Origin: an uncultured Erysipelotrichaceae bacterium
GTDB lineage: Bacteria; Bacillota_I; Bacilli_A; RF39; UBA660
Length of the DNA: 64,000 nucleotides
Assembly: GCA_902761685.1 (NCBI GenBank)
Contig: CACWLI010000006.1
Coordinates: 1-64,000, forward strand
Direction: 5' to 3'
A program made the translations under genes and the position numbers. The notes under the pieces were generated by a model. The model was not told where the DNA came from. It saw only the letters and a program-made list of their open reading frames with translations, and made no database searches. Below, in pieces: positions 17,543 to 26,649 of the stretch (the stretch's first letter is position 1; each line of letters begins with the position of its first letter).

Positions 17543-18406
17543 ATGAAAAAGAAATTATTAATATTATTTAGTTTATTATTATTTTTAAGTGGTTGTGACT
17601 TATTTAAAGAGGATTTTAGTGACAGATATATTTATACTACTTATTATCCTATTGAATATGCAACAAATGAATTATATAGTGATTATGGTAATGTATCAAG
17701 TCTTTATCCAAATGGAGCAACAACTGATTATAAACTAACTGAAAAAAAGAAAAACACTTATTCTAAAGGAGAAATATTTATTTATTCAGGAGTTAATAAT
17801 GAAGCTTCTCTAGCAAGAGATTTAATTAACTTAAATAATAAAATGAATATTATAGATGCTACTAAAGGAATGAATCAAAATACTAACTTAGCTAGTACTT
17901 GGTTAGATCCATCAAACTATTTAATGTTATGTAGCAATATAAAAAGTGGTCTTATAGATTTTAATGATAACGTTTATGTAAAAGAAGGAATTGAAGAAAA
18001 ATATAAGGAATTAAATAAAAATATATCAGAAATAGATGTTCAATTATATGATATAGGTAAAAGTGGTAATTATGATACTATTTTAGTAACAAATGATGTA
18101 TTTAATTATTTAACTAAATATAATATAAATGTTATATCACTAGATGAAAAGAATGAACAAATTGATAAAGCATATTCAGATGCTAAAAAATTAATTAGTG
18201 AAAAGAAAATACAATTTATATTCTATCTATCAGGTGATGAAATTAACTCAAATGTAGAAAAATTAATAAATGATAATTCACTGGTTAAAATAGAAATAAA
18301 TGATATGTTTACATTAAGTGATGAAGAAAGAAATGAAGGCGCTGATTATATATCAATAATGAATGAAATAATCAAAAATTATAAAAGAGAACTATATAAA
18401 AATTAA
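17543..18406 (+). CDS. ZnuA/TroA-like lipoprotein with missing metal ligands
   Basis: The 287-residue product has a lipobox LSGC with C18, so it is a membrane-anchored lipoprotein. Its layout follows the metal ABC-transporter binding proteins (ZnuA/AdcA/TroA): TYYPIEYA, the YPNGA loop, and TWLDPSNY. In that family the loop and the WLDP motif each carry a zinc-binding His (pHd and HxWLDP); here they are T61 and S118. No permease or ATPase gene is adjacent. Transcribed with yidD. Possible roles are binding another ligand or a non-transport role. Confidence 0.7.
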   Translation: MKKKLLILFSLLLFLSGCDLFKEDFSDRYIYTTYYPIEYATNELYSDYGNVSSLYPNGATTDYKLTEKKKNTYSKGEIFIYSGVNNEASLARDLINLNNKMNIIDATKGMNQNTNLASTWLDPSNYLMLCSNIKSGLIDFNDNVYVKEGIEEKYKELNKNISEIDVQLYDIGKSGNYDTILVTNDVFNYLTKYNINVISLDEKNEQIDKAYSDAKKLISEKKIQFIFYLSGDEINSNVEKLINDNSLVKIEINDMFTLSDEERNEGADYISIMNEIIKNYKRELYKN

Positions 18407-18427
18407 TGGTAAAACCATTAATTTTTT
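18397..18427. terminator. Bidirectional terminator
   Basis: AAAAATTAATGGT AAA ACCATTAATTTTT: a long perfect stem between convergent genes, overlapping both ends. Confidence 0.9.
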
Positions 18428-19617
18428 ATTAGTCTTTTTTCAATTATTTCATCAATATTAGATAGTTCTTTATCCATATTTAATCTTTTTTCATAATTAC
18501 TATATATTCTATAAAAACTAGATAATAATTTATTATAATCATCCCCAAATTTATCTTCTATATAATTATGATACTCATCCATATAACATGATGTTATAAA
18601 CCAATATATAAAATCATTTTTATAATATTTAATTATTCTATATATTCTTTTTATATCATCTAGTTCACGAGGACTATTTATTAATCTATCACAAATATTA
18701 TCTATATCAAAATCCATATCATTTCTACTAGTTATAATTATTCCAGCAATTGCTTCAGTTATCTCTTCTTCTAAACCTATTTGTTTTGAAATATTATCAT
18801 GTAGTAAAATTCTATCAATCATTAATTTATTATGAGTTTTATAATTAGATAAATCATAATCACTACATAGTAAACTTAAAGTAGGTTCATCAAAACTTTT
18901 AATTATTTTATATGGTTCAAATACATGATTATATTTATTTATATTAAATATGTTTTCTAAAAATCTTTTTATTTTTTCTAAAGAATCATACTTAATAGAA
19001 TTTCTTTTAATTTTATATTTTGTAAACCACTCTTCTTCTTGATTATATGTTGTCACTAGTAAATAATCATTATGAAATTCAATACTAATTATAATTTCAT
19101 TTTTACTAAAATCTGCCCCACCATTAATAACTAAATAATCAAATTTTTTATTGAGTTCATCTAATTCGTTTAAATATTCTGTATCATTAATAATTACACT
19201 ACTAGATATATCTTTTGTATTATTTAATATTATATTTCTATTAGCATGTATTATTTCATGAATTATTGTTCTAGATAACTCAGTAATAATTTCATTTTTA
19301 ACTCTTTTATTCATCTTATATTTCTTTTTACAATAACTAATTAAATCATCAACATAACTAGCACAAATAAATATTTTAGGTTCTAGCGAAACTACATCTT
19401 GAGTAAAAAAAGCTGCTAATCTTTCACTATTTGTTTGCATACTATTATCAATACTTATTTCTATATTAAATAAATGATCAAATATGCTTGGATCAAAACC
19501 TAATTTCATAAAGAATTCTTTTAATGCAAAAACACTTCTTTTATAAGCAGAAGCACATATATTAATAATTTCTTCTTTATTATTTTTAAGTTTTACTTCA
19601 TCATTTATAAATTCCAT
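18418..19617 (-). CDS. Zincin-like (HExxH) hypothetical protein
   Basis: Start placed at the ATG at 19617 because a near-consensus promoter (19637-19665) covers the longer reading frame. The 399-residue product has HEIIH at residues 120-124 (H120, E121, H124) and a later acidic segment EEEITEAIAG (about 300-310) that could supply the third zinc ligand. No signal or TM. An aspartate/asparagine-rich central domain follows the motif. No named family recognised. Confidence 0.6.
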   Translation of the reverse strand: MEFINDEVKLKNNKEEIINICASAYKRSVFALKEFFMKLGFDPSIFDHLFNIEISIDNSMQTNSERLAAFFTQDVVSLEPKIFICASYVDDLISYCKKKYKMNKRVKNEIITELSRTIIHEIIHANRNIILNNTKDISSSVIINDTEYLNELDELNKKFDYLVINGGADFSKNEIIISIEFHNDYLLVTTYNQEEEWFTKYKIKRNSIKYDSLEKIKRFLENIFNINKYNHVFEPYKIIKSFDEPTLSLLCSDYDLSNYKTHNKLMIDRILLHDNISKQIGLEEEITEAIAGIIITSRNDMDFDIDNICDRLINSPRELDDIKRIYRIIKYYKNDFIYWFITSCYMDEYHNYIEDKFGDDYNKLLSSFYRIYSNYEKRLNMDKELSNIDEIIEKRLIKN

Positions 19618-19636
19618 AATTACACCATTAATGAGT

Positions 19637-19665
19637 ATTATAATTAAATATATTTTTTTAGTCAA
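19637..19665 (-). promoter_or_regulatory. Promoter of the 18418 zincin gene
   Basis: TTGACT, 17-base spacer, TATAAT on the minus strand; transcription would begin close to the ATG at 19617. Confidence 0.8.
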
Positions 19666-19668
19666 ATA

Positions 19669-19690
19669 AAAAAGAAGCTATGCTTCTTTC
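19669..19690 (-). terminator. Intrinsic terminator overlapping cysS stop
   Basis: AAAGAAGC ATA GCTTCTTT followed by TTTATTT on the minus strand; the cysS stop at 19678 is in the stem-loop. Its T-run borders the -35 of the next gene. Confidence 0.75.
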
Positions 19691-21129
19691 TTACCAAATT
19701 TAGTAAAGTCAATATCCCATTCATAAGGACTAACTCTATCATTAATTGTTATACCCTTACCCATTAGTTCATTACGTATTCTATCTGCTTCATTATAATT
19801 TTTTTCTTCTTTAAATTTAACTCTATCACTAAGTAAATTATTAATTTCTTCTTCAGTAATATTAATTATATTTAAATATTTATTTTTAAGTGAAGAGATA
19901 ACTTCATCAGGATTACTTTCAAATAAACCAAATACTTTATATGCATATTTTATTGATGAAATAATATCTAAAGCAGCTTGATAATTTTTATCTTTTAATA
20001 ATTTATTTAAGTTATTTTGATAATTATATAAGTAAGATAATGCAGCTGATGTATTAAAATCATTATCCATAGCTTCAATAAATGCATCTTGTATTTCTTT
20101 ATATTCATCACTTTCTGTATTTGCTACTAAACCACTAGTAACTTCATCAATATTTTTAATTAATTTATAATAGTTATATATTAATTGTTCATTTTGTTCA
20201 AATATACCATCTACTATATTTAAATCACTTCTATAATTATTTTGAAGTAATGTAAGTTTAATAACATCACTATTATAATTTTTAAGCAAATCCTCAAGTA
20301 ATATACCATTTCCAAGTGATTTACTCATTTTTTGTCCATTTACTCTAACAAGTCCATTATGAACCCAGAAGTTTGCAAATGTTTTATCTGTTAAGCTTTC
20401 AGATTGAGCAATTTCATTTTCATGATGTGGGAATCTTAAATCTTTTCCACCACCATGAATATCTAGTGTTTCACCTAAGTATTTCATACTCATAGTAGAA
20501 CATTCAATATGCCATCCAGGTCTTCCTTTACCCCATGGACTGTCCCAGAATATTTCATCATCTCCAGCACTTTTCCATAAAGCAAAGTCTCTATCATCTT
20601 CTTTTCCTGGCTCTATTTCTTTTCTAACTCCACTTATAGTTTCATCAATTTGATTATGAGATAGTTTTCCATAATCACTAAAAGATGATACTTTAAAGTA
20701 AACACATCCATCAGGTGTAGCATAAGCATGACCTTTATCAATTAGTTTTTGTACAAAATCAATAATATCAGGGATACACTCTGTGGCCCTTGATTGAACT
20801 GTTGGTCTTTCTAAACCAAGAGCATCCAATTCTTTATCTGTCTTGTCAATAAATCTTTGTGCGTAATCAAGTGGATTTTCATTTATCTTTCTAGCATTTA
20901 AAATTATCTTATCATCAACATCAGTATAATTTCTAACATATTTAACATCATATCCTCTAAATCTTAAATACTTTCTAATAGTATCAAATATTGTAGCTTG
21001 ATATGCATGACCAATATGTGCATTATCAGATACTGTAATTCCACAGGCATACATTCTAACCTTTCCTGGTTCTAATGTATAGAAATCTTCTTTTTTGCCA
21101 TTCATGACATTATATATCTTTAGTGCCAT
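19678..21129 (-). CDS. cysS: Cysteinyl-tRNA synthetase
   Basis: Charges tRNA-Cys. Class I marks are HIGH (in NAHIGHAYQ, near residue 38) and KMSKS (KMSKSLGN, near 266-273). Zinc ligands include C29 in YACGITV, C209 in HIECS, and His residues in the PHHENE motif. Length 483 is normal (about 465). GGAGGG precedes the ATG. Confidence 0.97.
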   Translation of the reverse strand: MALKIYNVMNGKKEDFYTLEPGKVRMYACGITVSDNAHIGHAYQATIFDTIRKYLRFRGYDVKYVRNYTDVDDKIILNARKINENPLDYAQRFIDKTDKELDALGLERPTVQSRATECIPDIIDFVQKLIDKGHAYATPDGCVYFKVSSFSDYGKLSHNQIDETISGVRKEIEPGKEDDRDFALWKSAGDDEIFWDSPWGKGRPGWHIECSTMSMKYLGETLDIHGGGKDLRFPHHENEIAQSESLTDKTFANFWVHNGLVRVNGQKMSKSLGNGILLEDLLKNYNSDVIKLTLLQNNYRSDLNIVDGIFEQNEQLIYNYYKLIKNIDEVTSGLVANTESDEYKEIQDAFIEAMDNDFNTSAALSYLYNYQNNLNKLLKDKNYQAALDIISSIKYAYKVFGLFESNPDEVISSLKNKYLNIINITEEEINNLLSDRVKFKEEKNYNEADRIRNELMGKGITINDRVSPYEWDIDFTKFGKKEA

Positions 21130-21195
21130 AATTTCCCTCCAATTTATAATTGATTTTACTACTTTTATATTATTTTTTCAATATAATAATTATTC

Positions 21196-22659
21196 TTATT
21201 TTAATTCAATTGAATTAACAATATCATTCTCTAATTTAGCACAATTAACGTCTAAATTATTAGAATCATATTCAAATAAAACTACTTTTCCATTATGATC
21301 AGTTAAATAGTAATTATGAATTAAACTTCCTTCATTTTTAAAATAATGCCAAGATTTATTATTTATAGTTACATCTTTTACGCTGTCTTTTGGAACAAAA
21401 TTAGAATAAAATTTTATCATTTGATCATATAAAGTTTTAGAATCAGTATATCCACTTACTGCTCCAATTTTTATACCACATTGTTCTACATTATTTTCAT
21501 AGTATCTATATCTTAAAGTAGAAGTATCACTAAAGTCTTCATCTATAGTAAAACCATCAGGTATTTTTACATTAACTGTTTCAACATTAAATGAAGTATC
21601 ATAAATTAATGCTCCTACATATTCACTATTAGTTGTAGTTGTATATGAAGACTCATCAATATCAAAATTTCCAGAGAAATCACCAAAATTAAATGATCCA
21701 CCCTTAAACATACTACCAAAGAATGATAAACCAAGTATCAAAACAAATACAAATACTAATGCACTCATACAAATAGATAATAGAAATGAACCTAAGAATA
21801 TTTGAAGTATACTTGTTCCACCTTTTTTAACACATATATTTGAGATAGTAAACTCATCAGCATTTGGATTTTGTTCTCTAATTTTAGCAATCTTTTTTCT
21901 AGCTCTATTTGTATAATTATTATTAAATCTCATACCATAAATAATACAACCTAAAATAGCAATAATAAATTCAAAAACTATAGCAGCAGACTTAAATAAT
22001 AAGATACAGACAAATTCAAGAACTAATACAATAGCTACATATAATAATCCAGATGAAATGCTTTTTCTATAAAAAGCATATGTTGGCCCAAAAAGAAAAG
22101 CTGGTACATTAAATGAACCACGTACAATAGAATCATAATTCTTACCTATATAATCAATTAAGAAATCATCATCACTTGTTTTCTTTTTTATCTGAGATTG
22201 TTCACTTAATATATCTTTTTTAGGTTTAACAATATTTTGATTCATTTGTCCTTGATTAAATCCTTGCATTTGACCCATAACCATATTTTGGTTCATTTGA
22301 TTATTCATGCTTTGATTAAACCCTTGATTCATATTATTCATCATATTTGGATTCATTTGAGCCATATTATTCATCATATTAGGGTTAAATTCTTGATTCA
22401 TATTCATAGAATTATTAGGAATACTATCATTTCTAAAAAAATTTTGTGCAGGATTCATGTTTTGATTCATCATAGCAGGATTGTAGTTTTGATTCATATA
22501 GATTCCATTATTAAATGAATTTTGTGGTTGATTCATTTGATTATTTATTCCTTGATTTTGAACAAGTTCCATAGGGCTTTCTAGTGTATTTGGTTGACTA
22601 CCTAGTACTTGATTATCATTTCCTAAAGTATTACTTTGATTATCTAAATTATTATTCAT
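21196..22659 (-). CDS. Membrane protein with Asn/Met/Gln-rich N-terminal tail (DUF2628-like)
   Basis: Of 487 residues the first ~150 are almost only Asn, Met, Gln, Pro and Gly, with repeated MNQN/MNNM/GFNQ units. Next is a DUF2628-like core: FLFGPTYAFYRKSISSGL (about 186-203), a TM pair (about 204-245), a cytoplasmic turn ANADEF-like, a TM (about 285-310), and an extracytoplasmic C-terminal domain of ~150 residues. GAGGT precedes the ATG. The tail would lie in the cytoplasm and be disordered, like prion-like low-complexity domains. Role unknown. Confidence 0.7.
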   Translation of the reverse strand: MNNNLDNQSNTLGNDNQVLGSQPNTLESPMELVQNQGINNQMNQPQNSFNNGIYMNQNYNPAMMNQNMNPAQNFFRNDSIPNNSMNMNQEFNPNMMNNMAQMNPNMMNNMNQGFNQSMNNQMNQNMVMGQMQGFNQGQMNQNIVKPKKDILSEQSQIKKKTSDDDFLIDYIGKNYDSIVRGSFNVPAFLFGPTYAFYRKSISSGLLYVAIVLVLEFVCILLFKSAAIVFEFIIAILGCIIYGMRFNNNYTNRARKKIAKIREQNPNADEFTISNICVKKGGTSILQIFLGSFLLSICMSALVFVFVLILGLSFFGSMFKGGSFNFGDFSGNFDIDESSYTTTTNSEYVGALIYDTSFNVETVNVKIPDGFTIDEDFSDTSTLRYRYYENNVEQCGIKIGAVSGYTDSKTLYDQMIKFYSNFVPKDSVKDVTINNKSWHYFKNEGSLIHNYYLTDHNGKVVLFEYDSNNLDVNCAKLENDIVNSIELK

Positions 22660-22739
22660 ACTACATACCTCGCTATTATATAATTATTCTACCATTATTA
22701 AGATTAAAAAGCTACTTAATATTTAATTTTTTATTAAAA

Positions 22740-22766
22740 TAAAAAAGACTTTTTTAAAAGTCTTAA
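22740..22766 (-). terminator. Intrinsic terminator overlapping ruvB stop
   Basis: AAGACTTT and AGTCTT pair, with TTTTATTTT following on the minus strand. Confidence 0.7.
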
Positions 22767-23779
22767 TCCACATAATCAAATAGTGTTTTTTGTTCATTAA
22801 TTTTAAATTCTCTATATGTTTTTTCAGTAATAATTCTACCTCTACTAGTCCTTTTAACATATCCTTCTTGAAGTAAAAATGGTTCAATAACATCTTCTAT
22901 TGTAGTAGCTTCTTCTCCGATTGAAGATGCAATTGATTCTATACCAACTGGTCCACCATTAAATTTCTTAATAATACTCATTAAGTATTCAATGTCTGTA
23001 CTATCAAGTCCATGAGGATTAATTTTAAGACGTTCTAGAGATTTTTTAACTATATCTAAATCTATTTCATCTTTTTCTTCAACTAATGCAAAATCACTTA
23101 CTCTTTTAAGTAATCTATTTGCAATTCTAGGAGTTTTACGACTACGAATTGCTATTTCATGAGCAGCTTTATCTTCAATCTTAGATCCAATTACTCTAGC
23201 AGTTCTTTTAACTATTTCAGTAAGTTCTTCATCTGTATAAAATTCTAATTTAGATACAATACCAAATCTATCCCTAAGTGGACTAGATAAATCCCCTGCT
23301 CTTGTAGTTGCTCCTACTAATGTAAATGGAGGTAAATCTATTTTAATGCTTCTACTTTGTCCTTCATTTCCAATTATAATATCAAGTTTAAAGTCTTCCA
23401 TAGCACTATATAGTATTTCTTCTATATATCTTGGAATTCTATGTATTTCATCAATAAATAAAACATCATTTGGTTCTAAAGTAGAAAGTATTGCAGCAAG
23501 ATCACCACTTTTTTCAATAGTAGGACCACTAGCTGTCTTAATATTACTACCAAGTTCATTTGCTATTATATGAGCAAGTGTAGTTTTTCCAAGTCCTGGA
23601 GGACCATATAAAAGTACATGATCTAGATTTGTATTTCTAATTTTAGCAGCTTTAACAAATACTTTAATATTTTCTTTAACATCAGTTTGACCAATATATT
23701 CATCAAATGAATCTGGTCTTATACTTTTTTCAAAAGTATCTGTTTCAAGTTCATGATTAGTTACAATTCTCTCATCCAT
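22763..23779 (-). CDS. ruvB: Holliday junction DNA helicase RuvB
   Basis: The hexameric motor that drives branch migration with RuvA. Walker A GPPGLGKT (about 60-67), Walker B FIDEIHR (about 107-113), the sensor [18 protein letters not shown] and a winged-helix C-terminus with TSRGR are all present. Length 338 matches the family. Its start overlaps the end of the preceding nucleotidase gene by eight bases. No RuvC is adjacent, as is normal in Firmicutes. Confidence 0.98.
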   Translation of the reverse strand: MDERIVTNHELETDTFEKSIRPDSFDEYIGQTDVKENIKVFVKAAKIRNTNLDHVLLYGPPGLGKTTLAHIIANELGSNIKTASGPTIEKSGDLAAILSTLEPNDVLFIDEIHRIPRYIEEILYSAMEDFKLDIIIGNEGQSRSIKIDLPPFTLVGATTRAGDLSSPLRDRFGIVSKLEFYTDEELTEIVKRTARVIGSKIEDKAAHEIAIRSRKTPRIANRLLKRVSDFALVEEKDEIDLDIVKKSLERLKINPHGLDSTDIEYLMSIIKKFNGGPVGIESIASSIGEEATTIEDVIEPFLLQEGYVKRTSRGRIITEKTYREFKINEQKTLFDYVD

Positions 23780-24347
23780 TATATTTCTCCTCTATATATT
23801 TTTCTACTTCATACCAATTATCAACTCTATCAAATCTATTCTCATCATGATTATAAGCATTAGTAAATAATAAAACATCTACTCCAACTTTACTCACATC
23901 TTCACAATGTGATTCTTTATCATCAATAAATAATGTTACATTATTTTCTAAACATTCATCTTCTTTAGTACCAGTATTTACAAAAACCTTATCATATTTA
24001 ATATCATTTTCATTTAGCCAATCAATAGTAAGTTTATATGGATCAGTTAAATATTTATCTTTTCTAAAAGATATAATAACTATTTTCCATCCTTTATCAT
24101 GAAGTTTATTTATTACTTCACGAGCACCTTCTTTAATAGGTGAATGACTCATAATATATTCAAGTCTATCAGCAAAGAATTGCCCTTTCATTTCTTTAGG
24201 CCAACCCATCATTTCAGTAAACTCATAAGCATCTTTGTCTTTAACTCCTGTTCCACCTAATACTTCTTTATCATATTGATCTGCTACATCAATAATTAAT
24301 TCATTTGTAGAGCAGATTGTATCATCCATATCAATTCCTAATACCAT
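23772..24347 (-). CDS. 5'(3')-deoxyribonucleotidase-like HAD phosphatase
   Basis: A 191-residue HAD protein with DMDDT (D6 nucleophile, D8 acid/base), IISFRK with the motif II Ser/Thr, a basic residue (K) in VNTGTKED, and DDKESH as motif IV. It resembles the 5'-nucleotidase, deoxy (pyrimidine), type C family, which removes phosphate from nucleoside monophosphates. It sits between ruvA and ruvB, 12 bases after ruvA and overlapping ruvB, so it is co-expressed with the Holliday junction genes. Substrate is inferred by family only. Confidence 0.75.
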   Translation of the reverse strand: MVLGIDMDDTICSTNELIIDVADQYDKEVLGGTGVKDKDAYEFTEMMGWPKEMKGQFFADRLEYIMSHSPIKEGAREVINKLHDKGWKIVIISFRKDKYLTDPYKLTIDWLNENDIKYDKVFVNTGTKEDECLENNVTLFIDDKESHCEDVSKVGVDVLLFTNAYNHDENRFDRVDNWYEVEKYIEEKYNG

Positions 24348-24359
24348 AATAATTCTCCT

Positions 24360-24908
24360 TTATTTTAACAATAATTTCAATGCTTCTTTAATTTGATTTT
24401 CAATTGATAGTTCTGTATCAACTTTATTAACTACATTCTTAATATCAGCACTTTTATATCCAAGACTTTCTAGTGCTAGAGTTAATTCATCATTAACACT
24501 AGTATTATTTTCAACAGTAGATAGTTTTCCTTTTAAATCTAGTATTATTTGTCTAGCAAGTTTTTCTCCTACTTTTGGTATCTTTTTAAGATATAAAATA
24601 TTTTCTCTATCAATTGCATCAACAAGACCATTTATAGAACAACTAGCAAGTATAGTAATAGCCATCTTAGGTCCAAGGCCCTTAACATCAATAAGTCTTA
24701 AAAATAAGTCTCTCTCATCTTCGGTTTTAAATCCATATAATGTTTGTTCATCCTCTCTTATATGAGTATAACAATAAACAGTAACATTTTCTAATTCTTT
24801 AAAACCATATGGATTTGGAGTATATAATTTATATCCAACGCCACTAACATCAACTACTATATAATTTGCAATTTGTTTTGTAATTTTTCCTCTTAAATAA
24901 TCAAACAT
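24360..24908 (-). CDS. ruvA: Holliday junction DNA helicase RuvA
   Basis: RuvA binds the four-way junction and loads RuvB. The N-terminal OB fold (MFDYLRGKI, VVDVSGVGYKL), the tandem helix-hairpin-helix region (LIDVKGLGPKMA at about 80, IPKVGEKLARQI at about 115) and a C-terminal three-helix RuvB-binding domain with ALESLGY are present. Length 182 is slightly short of the usual ~200. GAGGT precedes the ATG. Confidence 0.96.
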   Translation of the reverse strand: MFDYLRGKITKQIANYIVVDVSGVGYKLYTPNPYGFKELENVTVYCYTHIREDEQTLYGFKTEDERDLFLRLIDVKGLGPKMAITILASCSINGLVDAIDRENILYLKKIPKVGEKLARQIILDLKGKLSTVENNTSVNDELTLALESLGYKSADIKNVVNKVDTELSIENQIKEALKLLLK

Positions 24909-24964
24909 ATTTTCTACCTCACTATAAAGATTATATCATATAAATAATTAGTTAAACAATATTT

Positions 24965-25000
24965 AAAATAAAAACATAGATAATAAAATATCTATGTTTA
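24965..25000 (-). terminator. Intrinsic terminator of the 25003 gene
   Basis: AACATAGATA and TATCTATGTT pair around a short AT loop, followed by T-rich sequence on the minus strand. Confidence 0.6.
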
Positions 25001-25002
25001 TT

Positions 25003-26001
25003 TTATTTATCACAACTACCTGATTTCGAAATATAATACTCTTTATTTTCTTCAATTATATCTGAATATCTAAAAAGTTCATCAGTATTCAATCTTTGTA
25101 TTGAATTATCTGGATTTCTGTAAGCATCTTTAGTCATAAAATAAGACTCATTTGAACTACAAAAATCTTGACCATCTTCATACGTTATTTTATCAATATT
25201 ATATTTACTATTTATCCATTCACCCATTGTCATATTAGGCAAAGCATCATATTCTTTTGTAGATGATTGCCTATAAGATAAGTCACTATCATCAACATAT
25301 GTCTCAAATCTAGAAACACTTGTAATCTTAAATTTAATTAAGTCAACATGTTCAATTTCTATTTTAGAAGTAATATTTATTGTTATTTCTTTTAGAGCAT
25401 CAACTGTGTATGGCACTAGTAATAAAGCAAAACTAAGTGTAAATGCCATTAATTTTAATTGTCTATTATTAACTATTATTCCTACTATAATACCAAATAA
25501 AACTAATAAAGATAATATAGCAGATGTCCACTCATTAACTCCAGTTTTAGGATTAACTATTTTACCATCAGAGTTTTCTACTTTTAATTCTAATGTTTTT
25601 TCTTCAGTGTATTTACCACTAGTTAACTCTTCACTACTTACTGGTTTATCATATGATATAGTTACAAGTAATACTTTTTCTGAATTAGCTTTTAATATTT
25701 TATTACCATCTTCAAAATCAAATACATATTTAATATGATCACTTGATATGTTTTGATATGAAACACTATAATCTTCTTTTTCATTATTTTTAATTACTAC
25801 TTTATATTTAACATAATCACTTACATCATTAAATTTAACATTAAAATTAATATTTAAACCATTTACGCTTGGAGTATTAGTTTCAACGTAATTACCTTTT
25901 TCTAATATACTAATTTCACTTATTTTTATATCTACATCATCTGCTTTAATATTAGTTATAAATAATAACATAGTTAAAAGCACAAATATTATTTTTTTCA
26001 T
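25003..26001 (-). CDS. Surface protein with internal NPKTG signal and TM pair
   Basis: The 332-residue product has a signal peptide (1-20), a beta-rich domain of ~125 residues, the sequence NPKTG at 150-154, a hydrophobic stretch (161-177), NNRQLK, a second hydrophobic stretch (183-199), and a C-terminal domain. The latter contains MGEWINSKYN and ends with a Cys pair. The same plan and motifs occur in the tandem proteins at 44367 and 46421. NPKTG-TM-basic is the form of a sortase signal, but here in the middle of the chain. No sortase is in the window. AGGTGAT precedes the ATG. Confidence 0.65.
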   Translation of the reverse strand: MKKIIFVLLTMLLFITNIKADDVDIKISEISILEKGNYVETNTPSVNGLNINFNVKFNDVSDYVKYKVVIKNNEKEDYSVSYQNISSDHIKYVFDFEDGNKILKANSEKVLLVTISYDKPVSSEELTSGKYTEEKTLELKVENSDGKIVNPKTGVNEWTSAILSLLVLFGIIVGIIVNNRQLKLMAFTLSFALLLVPYTVDALKEITINITSKIEIEHVDLIKFKITSVSRFETYVDDSDLSYRQSSTKEYDALPNMTMGEWINSKYNIDKITYEDGQDFCSSNESYFMTKDAYRNPDNSIQRLNTDELFRYSDIIEENKEYYISKSGSCDK

Positions 26002-26030
26002 ATCATCACCTAGTGTAATTATAGCATATT

Positions 26031-26054
26031 AAAAAGAGTTAAAACAACTCTTTA
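26031..26054 (-). terminator. Intrinsic terminator overlapping sigma factor stop
   Basis: AAAGAGTT and AACTCTTT pair with T5 following on the minus strand; the stop at 26039 is inside. Confidence 0.7.
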
Positions 26055-26641
26055 TATTTTTTATTTATTCTAAACATAGCATTTTCAATATATTTTTTAT
26101 CTTTATCTATTAAATTAGCTATTTCTGAATTAGATAATCCTTTTAGTCTTAAATCAAATATTATTTTTTCATTTTTTGATAATTTATTTCTTATTGCATT
26201 AATTAATTCTTCACTTTCTTCTTCACTAATTATTAATTCATTAGGATCACTTTTTTGATCTTGAAACACATCATAAAAGCTACTATTAGTGTCTTCAATT
26301 AGTTTATCTAGTGAATAAGAATTATTTAGTATTCTATTTTTCATTCTAAATGTTTGCCTCATAGCAGATACTAAACTACTTTTAATACAAGCATTAGCAT
26401 AGGTATAAAATGTAACATCTTTATCTTTATCAAATGTATTAATTGCATGTATTAAACCAATTAAACCTTCTTGATATAAATCAGCTACTTCTACTCCTAG
26501 AACATTATATTCTTGTAAATATTCTTTTAGTGTAGTTAGAATACAATTTTTATATTTTGAAACTAATATATTAGCTGCTTCTTCGTTATTTTCTGAGCAT
26601 AAATAAACTAGTTCATTATCATTTAAATTTTGATAATCCAT
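26039..26641 (-). CDS. RNA polymerase sigma-70 family factor (SigH-like)
   Basis: The 200-residue product has region 2 motifs DLYQEGLIGLIHAINTFD (about 53-70) and FYTYANACIKSSLVSAMRQ (about 78-96), plus region 4 near 150-195 (KNEKIIFDLRLKGLSNSEIANLI). Length and the position straight after rlmB match Bacillus sigH, although yacP is missing between them. It therefore probably directs a small alternative regulon; sporulation or competence cannot be claimed. AGGAGT precedes the ATG, and nine bases separate it from rlmB. Confidence 0.8.
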   Translation of the reverse strand: MDYQNLNDNELVYLCSENNEEAANILVSKYKNCILTTLKEYLQEYNVLGVEVADLYQEGLIGLIHAINTFDKDKDVTFYTYANACIKSSLVSAMRQTFRMKNRILNNSYSLDKLIEDTNSSFYDVFQDQKSDPNELIISEEESEELINAIRNKLSKNEKIIFDLRLKGLSNSEIANLIDKDKKYIENAMFRINKKYKELF

Positions 26642-26649
26642 GAGTACTC

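Noticed and set aside
22237..22518. A His/Ile-rich coding frame on the plus strand.
   Set aside because: It is the complement of the Asn/Met/Gln repeat of the 21196 gene; composition follows from that and it has no ribosome site.
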